DNA of 64,000 nucleotides from the NCBI RefSeq assembly GCF_900111565.1, contig NZ_FOIK01000002.1, forward strand, positions 186,001 through 250,000, in the 5' to 3' direction. Under the pieces are notes generated by a model, which was not told where the DNA came from, did not search any database, and worked only from the letters and a program-made list of their open reading frames with translations. Positions 35,019 through 43,300 of this stretch are shown here, piece by piece (position 1 is the stretch's first letter; each line of letters starts with the position of its first letter). Both the position numbers and the translations under genes were made by a program. Origin of the DNA: Paenibacillus sp. NFR01. GTDB taxonomy: Bacteria; Bacillota; Bacilli; Paenibacillales; Paenibacillaceae.

Positions 35019-35546
35019 TCAGCCAGCTGTCTTGGCTTGGAACTCGCTGGACCGCTCGGCCCCAGGCTTCTTCCCGCCCATTAACAGCCGGCATAGCCCG
35101 TAACCCAGCAGCGCGCCAAGCGTATTCAGCAGCAGGTCATCGACATCGAAGGTGCCGATGGCGAACACGCCCTGGGCACATTCCAGCAGCAGGCTGAGAC
35201 CCAGGCCGCGCAGCAGCATCCCGGGCAGCGATAAGCGCCGCCCCGGCGACAGCAGGCGGGCAAACACGCCCAGCGGGATGAACAAGGCGATGTTGCCAAG
35301 CAGGTTCACCATCGAATGGGCGGACTTTGCCCGGAGTTCATCCGAAATCGTAACGAGCGGCGTAAAGTTGCCCCACTGCAGCTGGCGGGCCAGGCTGTCG
35401 CCGGCATGCTGAAGCTGATCCCACAAGAAACCCGGTTCAATGGAGCCGAATTTGAACAGGATAATTTTGATCAGCGCGTAGACGTACAGCGCATATGTGA
35501 TCTGAAGAAGAATATTTTTCATGGATGATGCCGATTTGGATTTCAA
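35019..35546 (-). CDS. vanZ: VanZ family membrane protein
   Basis: 175 residues from TTG 35546, which has AGAGAGG 7 nt upstream; an ATG at 35522 is an alternative. About four to five membrane spans. The VanZ signature is NFTPLVTI near the N-terminus, VNLLGNIALFIPLGVFARLL and FDVDDLLLNTLGALLGYGLC. VanZ proteins give low-level teicoplanin resistance in some clusters; the mechanism is unclear. It follows the vanY-like gene by 31 bp in the same operon. Confidence 0.87.
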   Translation of the reverse strand: MKSKSASSMKNILLQITYALYVYALIKIILFKFGSIEPGFLWDQLQHAGDSLARQLQWGNFTPLVTISDELRAKSAHSMVNLLGNIALFIPLGVFARLLSPGRRLSLPGMLLRGLGLSLLLECAQGVFAIGTFDVDDLLLNTLGALLGYGLCRLLMGGKKPGAERSSEFQAKTAG

Positions 35547-35577
35547 TAATTAACCTCTCTTTCTGCCTCTGGAAGCC

Positions 35578-36453
35578 TTATTCCGTCGATGAAGGGAGCT
35601 CCGTCAGAATAACCCCGTCCATATTGTTGCCGGATAATTCGTAGCCCCGGTCCGCAGGCACCGGAATCACCGTATTGCCGGAAACGGCATGATACGTGAT
35701 GATGTAGGTTTTTCCCCCAACCGTTGCCGAATACGACTGCCGCTCTTTTAGAACAGCCAGGTACTCTTCAAGCGTCCAATGCTGTTCCTGCATAATTAGG
35801 CTGTGCGGCAGGCCGACATAACGAAAATGCCAGGGCTCATATTCGATGCCGGTGATCTCCGTTTTATCCTCCGGGTAGCGCAGAATAAATCCGTATTCCG
35901 CGGCATGCTCCCGCAGCCATCGCCCCTCCGGAGCACGGCTCATCTCCTGGCCGGCCGAGCCGATATCGAGCGAGAAACCGATATTATGTTCGCTGTTGCC
36001 GGCCGGCAGGGCATAATCGCTACCCTTTTGCGCGAAAAGCTGCTCCTGTTCCTTTTTGCTCCGGTACCCGCTGCTGATCAGGAATTGCGATACCCCGTCT
36101 CCAGCGGCCGCTTTCACCATCCCGCCGAACCGTTTGGCTACCTCTTTGGAGAGACGGATCGAGTGATCCATCAGTCCGTACCCCTCGCGCAGCTCCGGAT
36201 GCTCGGACAGCTTTATAATATCTGTGGCAACGCCTTCCGCATGGACGGCATATTCCCGGTTGACGAGCAGCAGATTTCCGCGGTATACCTGATCGGGCGT
36301 GATCGCCAGCAGCTCGTTGTTCCGGGAGGAAGACTCCATCGGCAGATCGGCGTTCCTTAATCCCCCTCTTCCCCCAACGATGCCCGTACCGCTCCATACG
36401 GCATCTGCGGTCAGAAGGAGCAGCAGCACAGCCCAAAAAACCCACTTTCGCAT
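35578..36453 (-). CDS. vanY: D-alanyl-D-alanine carboxypeptidase, VanY type
   Basis: 291 residues. An N-terminal membrane anchor or signal (VFWAVLLLLLTADAVWSG) leads to a zinc peptidase domain with LISSGYRSKKEQEQLF, H156 and D163 (SEHNIGFSLDIG) and E206/H209 (EPWHFRYVGL), the complete M15B site. A C-terminal ~70-residue extension (YSATVGGKTYIITYHAVSGN) resembles that of the VanY/YodJ group. It trims the terminal D-Ala of cell-wall precursors outside the membrane. It stands behind a VanRS-like pair, with its own upstream gap. Confidence 0.92.
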   Translation of the reverse strand: MRKWVFWAVLLLLLTADAVWSGTGIVGGRGGLRNADLPMESSSRNNELLAITPDQVYRGNLLLVNREYAVHAEGVATDIIKLSEHPELREGYGLMDHSIRLSKEVAKRFGGMVKAAAGDGVSQFLISSGYRSKKEQEQLFAQKGSDYALPAGNSEHNIGFSLDIGSAGQEMSRAPEGRWLREHAAEYGFILRYPEDKTEITGIEYEPWHFRYVGLPHSLIMQEQHWTLEEYLAVLKERQSYSATVGGKTYIITYHAVSGNTVIPVPADRGYELSGNNMDGVILTELPSSTE

Positions 36454-36567
36454 CTTAAGGTTCCCCCTTGTCTTATGGCTTTAAGATACAGGGAAACGTT
36501 AAAAAAGAAGTGGGGGTAATTCTAAAGTTTTTCTTAAATTACCGCAATTACCGCCGATCACGCCAGC
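36454..36567 (-). promoter_or_regulatory. Upstream region of vanYZ with a candidate VanR box
   Basis: 114 bp between vanS and vanY. On the minus strand an AT-rich direct repeat TTTAAGA / TTTAGAA, 12 bp apart, lies near 36523-36541. OmpR-class regulators bind such repeats. The site is a candidate only. Confidence 0.4.
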
Positions 36568-37665
36568 TTAGCTGCGGGGAAGCCGGACCTCAAAGCAGGT
36601 GAGGAGCAGGTCGCTTTGCACCGCGATCGTCCCGCCGTGCTGCTCCACGATATTTTTCGCGATAAACAATCCCAGGCCGGTACCGTTTTGGCCCTCCTGA
36701 TGGCTCCGGGCCGTATCGCCTGTGTAGAACATTTCGAATACATGGGGCAGCTCTTCTGCCGAAATGCCGCCGCCGTAATTCACGACCTCAATGACGATTT
36801 CGCGTTCATCGGCGCGGCCGTTCAGATCGATGTACTGGCCGTCCGCCCCGTACTTCGCCGCATTGGTCAGCAGGTTCTCGAACACCCTGGCCAGCAGCTC
36901 GCCGTCCCCGTTCATCAGCAGATGCTGCGGGAGCTGCAGCCGCGCTGTCAGCCCGCTATTCTCGAACAAGGGGTAGACTTCCTCGTTCAATTGGTGCAGC
37001 AGCTCGCTTAAATCGAAAGGCGTTTTGCGGATCGTAACCTTGCCGTAGTTCATGCGCGTAATTTCGAACAGCTCTTCGATCAATTTCTCCAGCCGCCGGG
37101 ATTTGGCATAAGCGATCATGGTGTAATGTTTGATCTGCTCCGGGGTGAGATCCCTGTCCTTCAGCACGAAATCGAGGTAGCCGAGCACCGAGGTCAGCGG
37201 CGTCCGCAAATCATGGGCCAGATTGAGCACCAGCCGGTCTTTGCTGCTTTCCGCGAAATCCCCCCGTTCCACGGCCTCCCGCAGCTTCGCGGCAGCCAGA
37301 TTCAAATCGTCCGCGATATCCGCGAACTCGTCCCGGGAAGGAATGTACAGCGGTTCGCCGCCGAAATCCCCTTTTGCCAACCGGTGAATCTGTTCCGAGA
37401 TATCACGGAAATAACGGGCATACGGTTTGGTGAACAGGAAGAAGAAGAGGATCGCGAGCGGGACGAAGAACAGCAGGAAAAAGTTAAAGTCGCCGATATC
37501 GCGGATAAAAAAGCGGACCTTCGCCAGCGGGTCCTCCACTTTGACGTCGGCATACATCGACTGCAATATTTTATAGAGCATGTACGTAACAATGCCGGAA
37601 GCCGCCATGCTGAGGACAAGCAGCTGAATCATCCGGAACCGGAAACCGCGAAAGAGCTTATCCAT
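36568..37665 (-). CDS. vanS: Sensor histidine kinase, VanS-like
   Basis: 365 residues. Two membrane spans (IQLLVLSMAASGIVTYML and FNFFLLFFVPLAILFFFLF) flank a very short external loop of about 30 residues. HAMP follows, then HisKA with H151 (NLAHDLRTPLTSVLGYLDF) and HATPase (FENLLTNAAKYGADG, GTGLGLFIAKNIVEQHGG). The small loop is the VanS pattern of glycopeptide or membrane sensing. It overlaps the vanR-like gene by 8 bp. Confidence 0.9.
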   Translation of the reverse strand: MDKLFRGFRFRMIQLLVLSMAASGIVTYMLYKILQSMYADVKVEDPLAKVRFFIRDIGDFNFFLLFFVPLAILFFFLFTKPYARYFRDISEQIHRLAKGDFGGEPLYIPSRDEFADIADDLNLAAAKLREAVERGDFAESSKDRLVLNLAHDLRTPLTSVLGYLDFVLKDRDLTPEQIKHYTMIAYAKSRRLEKLIEELFEITRMNYGKVTIRKTPFDLSELLHQLNEEVYPLFENSGLTARLQLPQHLLMNGDGELLARVFENLLTNAAKYGADGQYIDLNGRADEREIVIEVVNYGGGISAEELPHVFEMFYTGDTARSHQEGQNGTGLGLFIAKNIVEQHGGTIAVQSDLLLTCFEVRLPRS

Positions 37666-38353
37666 TGAATGTATACCCTACTCCCCAGATGGTTTTGATC
37701 CACTTATTTTTGTTCGGGTCGTTGCCGAGCTTCTTGCGCAAGGTGCGGATATGTACCATCACCGTATTCGCGCCTTCGTAATAAGCCTCGCCCCACACCT
37801 GGCGGAAAATATGCTCGCTGCTGAATACCTTGCCCGGATGGCCGGCCAGCAGGTAGAGGATATCGAATTCCTTGGGCGTCAGCTCCACAAGGCTACCGTA
37901 TAAGGCGACGGCGCGGCGTTCCGGGTCGATCGTCAGACCTCCGGCATCGAGAACGGACGAACGGTCTCCAGCCGGCTGGCTCAGTTGAAGCGAACGGCGA
38001 AGCTGGGCGTTGACTCGGGCCACCAGTTCCATCGGGTTGAACGGTTTGGCGACATAATCGTCCGCACCGATGACCAGCCCGGTGATTTTATCGAGATCGG
38101 AGGTTTTGGCGCTTACGAAAATAATCGGCAGCCGGTAACGTTCCCGGATTTGCCGGGTGACTTCATGACCGTCCATACCAGGCATCATAATGTCCAGTAC
38201 GGCAAGATCGATGTGCTGCGTCTGCACCGCTTGCAGCGCCGCCCTTCCATCATGAACCTTGAGGCAGCGGTAGCCCTCCTGTTCCAGATGCAACGCGATC
38301 AAATCGGCAATTTCAACCTCGTCGTCGGCTATCAATATTGTAATTGGCTTCAT
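37658..38353 (-). CDS. vanR: OmpR/PhoB-type response regulator, VanR-like
   Basis: 231 residues. Receiver with D10/D11, phosphorylation site D54 (AVLDIMMPGMDG) and K in DDYVAKPFNPMELVARV. The winged-helix output ends GEAYYEGANTVMVHIRTLRK and IKTIWGVGYTFNG. AAAGGAG precedes the ATG. It pairs with the VanS-like kinase (8 bp overlap) and lies 13 bp after a second, soluble kinase gene. Confidence 0.92.
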   Translation of the reverse strand: MKPITILIADDEVEIADLIALHLEQEGYRCLKVHDGRAALQAVQTQHIDLAVLDIMMPGMDGHEVTRQIRERYRLPIIFVSAKTSDLDKITGLVIGADDYVAKPFNPMELVARVNAQLRRSLQLSQPAGDRSSVLDAGGLTIDPERRAVALYGSLVELTPKEFDILYLLAGHPGKVFSSEHIFRQVWGEAYYEGANTVMVHIRTLRKKLGNDPNKNKWIKTIWGVGYTFNG

Positions 38354-38366
38354 GAGCTGTGCTCCT

Positions 38367-39539
38367 TTACTCCCTCACCCAAGGCAAGGTAACGCTAACG
38401 GTGGTTCCCGCTTGGACTTCCGAATCGATACGGATTCTGCCTCCGTACATTTCGATCAGTTGCTTACAGATGGACAGCCCGATGCCCGTCCCCTTCGGTT
38501 TGGTTGTAAAGAAAGGATCGAAGATGCTGCTTAGCTTATCCTTCGGAATTCCCGCCCCGTTATCTTTAAAGCTTAGAACAATTTCGCCTGGATCGGGAAC
38601 GGCAGCCACGGCAATATCAATTTGTCCCCGGCCTCCCTCAAAGGAATCGATGCTGTTCTTCAGAATGTTCAGAAAGACCTGCTCCAGCTGCGAAGCTCTT
38701 CCAAACGACCGGATTTCATCCTGATAATACTCCAGGGAAAGAGTGATATCGTCGCTGAGAATAAGCTGGTTTACGATATGGTTCACCCTATGTATCACTT
38801 CCATTACATTAAAGACGGTGCCTTCCTTCTGCGCGGCGTCTCCTTTTCGGGACAGAATCAGGAAATCCGTCACCAGCCCGTTCAGGGCATCGATCTCCTT
38901 GATCGTAATATCCATATATGCACGCAATTCATTCACTTTAAGCTCCGGCTCCGCCAACCGGTGGTTCACGAGCTGGGCAAATCCTTTAATCGAAGACAAC
39001 GGATTGCGGATTTCATGGGCCATGCCTGCCGCCATTTGTCCCATGACTGCGATTTTCTGTTCATGCAAACTGTCGATTTCCACTTTTTTGTTAGATAAAT
39101 ACCCTTGGGCAAAGCCGGCAAAGCAGGTCCAGTTGCATTCCATGATGCGATCGTGAAAAAACAGGCGGTCCTCTGCATGGTCCACGTTCTCCTCAATGAT
39201 TCGGAACATTGTACGCTGCGCGGTCAAATTTAAATCCTTGCTCATCTCCAGCAGTATTTCGAATTGATCGCTGTAGATATCTGCGGTGTATTCTCCTTGC
39301 TCGATCCCTTTCTTCTCCAGGTAATTCAAATATTCCTTGTATTCGATCGGCCCCATGAACAAGGCTTCCACCATGCGGGTCAACGTTGTCGTAAACGTGA
39401 AGTCCAGCGTTTCCTTGTAGGTTTCCAAAAACTCTGCGAAGACGGCGTTTCGGTTCACGGCCGATTGATAATGCGTGGTAAGTATCAAGGGGATAACCTG
39501 TGTTAATGACGAACGCAATTCATATTTACGGTATGCCAT
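38367..39539 (-). CDS. Soluble sporulation-type histidine kinase upstream of VanR
   Basis: 390 residues, no membrane span. A helical N-terminal sensory region of about 150 residues is followed by HisKA with H175 (GMAHEIRNPLSSIKGFAQLV) and HATPase (QLEQVFLNILKNSIDSFEGG, FKDNGAGIPKDKL, GTGIGLSICKQLIEMYGG). The kinase core is like Kin-type phosphorelay kinases. The N-terminal region is globin- or RsbR-like in helix pattern, but I cannot name it. The 13-bp gap to vanR suggests one transcript and possible cross-talk. Confidence 0.88.
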   Translation of the reverse strand: MAYRKYELRSSLTQVIPLILTTHYQSAVNRNAVFAEFLETYKETLDFTFTTTLTRMVEALFMGPIEYKEYLNYLEKKGIEQGEYTADIYSDQFEILLEMSKDLNLTAQRTMFRIIEENVDHAEDRLFFHDRIMECNWTCFAGFAQGYLSNKKVEIDSLHEQKIAVMGQMAAGMAHEIRNPLSSIKGFAQLVNHRLAEPELKVNELRAYMDITIKEIDALNGLVTDFLILSRKGDAAQKEGTVFNVMEVIHRVNHIVNQLILSDDITLSLEYYQDEIRSFGRASQLEQVFLNILKNSIDSFEGGRGQIDIAVAAVPDPGEIVLSFKDNGAGIPKDKLSSIFDPFFTTKPKGTGIGLSICKQLIEMYGGRIRIDSEVQAGTTVSVTLPWVRE

Positions 39540-39614
39540 TTTTATTCTCCCTCTGGATTGATGTACCCATTATTAATGTATGGACTTTCTGTGAAATATA
39601 CAATAGTGAATATT

Positions 39615-40052
39615 TCATTTGTCAGTAGAGAAAAAGCGAATAAGGTTTAAGAATGGCGAATCCTTTCCGGGGATGATTGTTCTGCTTCCGGCCGAACGAT
39701 ATACTGGAGGGGCAAAGGAGGCACCATAACTTGCAGGTGTCGCCATATTCTTTAGGATCGAGCTCTTTACGTATCCGGCTTGTACGAGCGTGTTCAGCTC
39801 GATTTTGACATTCGGGTTAGCCTTCATGTAGCTGTCGATGACCATTTGCTCGGCCAGGCCTTGTCCCGATTTACGGTTTGGCAGGTTGGAGAAGACGCGC
39901 AGCGTAACTTGCTCGCCGCCGCTGATTGCCGCAGCCCCGTTGTTCGCTGCCGCTTCGTTGCTGTTATTGTTGCCGCAGGCGCTCAGTGCGGCGGTAGCAG
40001 CCAGTGCCGATGCCAACAGCGTCATTTTTCCTGCAGAAAATCTCTTATTCAT
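39615..40052 (-). pseudogene. Truncated sugar ABC substrate-binding lipoprotein
   Basis: The frame keeps an intact start: GGGGGATT ribosome site, signal peptide and lipobox LSAC (residues 23-26, ALSACGNNN). A family 1 binding-protein opening follows (QVTLRVFSNLPNRKSGQG, AEQMVIDSYMKANPNVKIEL). After about residue 90 the likeness is lost, and it stops at 145 residues, whereas the family has 400-550. The tail (PGKDSPFLNLIRFFSTDK) is read out of a direct-repeat copy. It is a gene remnant that may still be secreted as a short lipoprotein. Confidence 0.75.
39623..39649. repeat. Direct repeat, copy 1 (at the 3' end of the truncated lipoprotein gene)
   Basis: A 27-bp block starting CAGTAGAGAAAAAG that matches 40132-40158 with four differences. 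It codes for the last residues of the remnant gene. Confidence 0.85.
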
Positions 40053-40131
40053 GCTGAATCCCCCCGAATTTCAGTGATGTTGTTTCAGTTCCTTGTTTCT
40101 GAACTCATCTATCAGAGCTGCCTTTGGGCCA

Positions 40132-40158
40132 CAGTAGAGAAAAAGTGAGGAAGGTTGA
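40132..40158. repeat. Direct repeat, copy 2 (upstream of the truncated lipoprotein gene)
   Basis: The second 27-bp copy, 509 bp from the first. The pair brackets the remnant gene and could mark a recombination or deletion event. Confidence 0.85.
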
Positions 40159-40373
40159 AATTTATCGAGACCCTTGCAAAATCGTGGAGCCCGCCCCCAA
40201 AGATTAGCTTTTCCAACAAACCCGAAAAATGGAACCCGAATCAGAAAATCCGTGCCTTGTACAGTAACAGGAAATGCGAGACTATATTACCGAAATCGCT
40301 TCCAGTTGATCGAAACCGGTTCCGATTCGAGTTCAAGGAAATTCTTATTCATCACTAAGGAGGAATTCAGAGG
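40159..40373 (+). promoter_or_regulatory. Upstream region of the GH16 gene with a LacI-type palindrome
   Basis: This stretch carries no gene. It holds TCGAAACCGGTTCCGA (40309-40324), a 16-bp palindrome with one mismatch and a central CG, as in LacI/GalR-family operators, and AAGGAGGAATTC as ribosome site before the ATG. A looser cre-like element (GAAATCGCTTCCA) is nearby. Confidence 0.5.
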
Positions 40374-43300
40374 ATGAAAAAAAGCATTTCAGCCATGCTT
40401 GCGGCCATGGCCCTGGTGACCGGCCTGCTGTCGCCCCTGGGAAGCGGCCCAGTGTCCGCTGCGGCGCCTGCATCTGCACAGCAGATTGTTGCAGCCAGCA
40501 AATTGAAAGCGTTTACTGATTTGAAAACAGACCACTGGGCCTCACAGTCCGTACAGCGCTGGAGTGATCTTGGCATCATTAGCGGGTATGGAGACGGGAC
40601 CTTTCGCCCCAATAATCCGGTGACCAAAGCGGAGTTTGCCGTCATCATGAACCGAATCTTCAACTACAAAGCAGAGTCGGCCGTGCTTCCTTCGGATGCG
40701 GCAAAGGGGCGCTGGTACAGCAGCGACATCGCGAAAGGTTTAGCCGCGGGATATTTGAACGCTGACTCCAGCAACCGGATTTATCCTTCCGCCAAGCTGT
40801 CGCGCGCTGAGGTTGCTGTGGCATTGCAGAAGATTTTCCGGCTGGAAGCCGGCGGTAAGCAAACGGCTCCATTTACGGATTTGGCGGGTGCGGACGCGAA
40901 TTTGAAAGATGCCGTGGCGGCGTTAACTGCTGCAGGTTATTTACAGGGTTACCCCGCAGGGACGTTTAAGCCGGATGGAGCCATCAGCCGCGCCGAGCTC
41001 GCCCGGATCGTGGATCTGATGGTTGGCGGACGGGTTGCGTCTCCGGGAGAGGTATCTCTGGGCACCGTAAAAGGCAATGTCGTGCTCAGCAGCGCGGATA
41101 TCGTCTTAAAGAATACCGTGATCGAAGGCAATCTGTACCTCTCCGAAGGCATCGCCGAAGGCAATGCCACGCTTGACGGGGTGCAGGTGACCGGCACAAC
41201 CTTCATCCGCGGAGGCGGAGAACATAGCGTAAGCCTTAAGAACAGTAAACTTGGGAATATCATGGTGGCCAAACCCGGAGGCCCGGTACGTGTGTATGCC
41301 ACCGGCGGGACAGCTACGGGAACGGTACAGCTCGACTCTGCGGCAACGCTGGAGGAAGGAACCCTGACTGGAACAGGGTTTTCCAATGTCGAGATCGGCT
41401 CAGGAGCCAAAGCGGTGACGCTTAAGGGCGACTTTGCCGCAGTGAGCACAGAAGAGAACCGGGCGGGTGCACTCACGCTGGCGATCTCCGGCAAGCTGGG
41501 TAAGCTTCAATTAAGCACACCAAGCCAGGTAAAACTGGCCGACAATGCCCGGGTAGCAGAGCTGCTGATTTCTGTAAATGCCGCAAACACCGCGCTGCAG
41601 GGCAGCGGCAGCATCGGTGCTGTCACAAATAATGCCGACGGCGTCAGCAGCGGCGGTACGGCATTGAATAAAGGCAGCAGCGCAGAGCTGAAGGTTGTTA
41701 CCCCTGCCGCCAGCGCGTCACCGGCAGGCAACAACGCCGGTACAGGTCCTACACCGACGGCAAACCCGTGGACACTGGTTTGGAGCGATGAGTTCAATGA
41801 CGGTACCATTGATCCCGAGAAGTGGACTTATGATCTTGGAGACGGCACCGCCGTCGGTAATCCCGGCTGGGGCAACAATGAGCTGGAATGGTATACGAAT
41901 AACGAGAAAAATGTAAAGGAATCTGGCGGCAAGCTGGTCATTACCGCAATCAAGGAGACGCAGAACGGCAAGGATTATACGTCCTCCCGTATCAAGACGA
42001 AGGGCCTGTTCAGCAAGAAATACGGCAAATTCGAGATCCGCGCGAAGGCTCCGACCGGCAAAGGCTTATGGCCGGCGATCTGGATGCTGCCGGAGAATTA
42101 TGAGTACGGCAACTGGGCGGCTTCCGGCGAACTCGATATTATGGAGGGTTGGGGCAGCCGCCCGAACACCGTTGCCGGTACCATTCATTACGGCGGCACG
42201 TGGCCGGATAATGTTTACTCCGGCAAAGAATATGTTTTCCCCAATAACGGAACCATCGATCAGTTCCATACCTATTCCATTGAATGGGAGCCGGGAGAGA
42301 TCCGCTGGTATGTAGACGGTGCCCTCTACTCGACCAAAAACGACTGGTATAGCATCAGCAGCGGGCAACCGGCCAATAATGCTTATCCGGCGCCGTTCAA
42401 CCAAGAGTTCCATCTTCTGATGAATCTGGCCATAGGCGGCAATTTTGACGGCAATCCGACCGCAGATACAACATTCCCGCAGTCGATGGAGATTGATTAC
42501 GTCCGGGTATACGACCTGACCGGCAGACCTTACCGGGAGCCTGTGCCGGTTACGATTGCGAAGGAGCCTTATCTTGACGGGTGGCTCCAGCCGGTTAATG
42601 GCAACTTTATCCATAACAGCGGATTCACGGAGCAGGCGGCCGGAGACGAAGGCATGGGTATCGCAAATACAGCGCATTGGGCGCTCTACAAAGAAGCCGG
42701 GGCCGCGGCCGATCTGTCGCTCGTACCGGTAGACGGAAAGAATTTCCTGAAGGTGAACATTACCAGCGCCGGCGGAAATGCTTATTCGATTCAGCCGCAG
42801 GCCATCGTATCGCTGGCGAAAGGAAGGTTCTACAAGCTCAGCTTTGATGCGAAAACCGATACCTCGCGGAGCATCAATGCCAGGCTGACCGGCGGACAAT
42901 TGCGCGGGTTCCAGGCTTATTCGCCGGGACTTAACGCCGAGCTTACCGAAACAATGGGCCATTATGAAATGATGTTCCAGATGAAGGAAAATTCCGACAA
43001 TGCGGCAAGGGTGGAATTCAACCTGGGAACCAACAGCTCGCCGGTATGGCTGGGCAATGCCCGGCTGGAGGAGATCGAGAGCATTCCGTTCGATCATGAC
43101 GGTGCCAAGACGCCGCTCGGCAGCGGTAACCATCTGTACAACGGTACCTTTGATCTTGGCGAGGTAGACCGGCTGAGCTACTGGCATACCGCAGCAACCG
43201 GCGGAGCGGCCGTCAGCAGCAGCGTGAACGATAACAACCGTCTGCAGCTGAAGATTACAGGCAGCGGATCGGAAGGTGCCGATGTACGCCTGCTGCAGAA

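Noticed and set aside
35019..38353. A complete vancomycin-resistance cluster
   Set aside because: No vanH, ligase or vanX gene is present, so only the regulatory and accessory part can be claimed.
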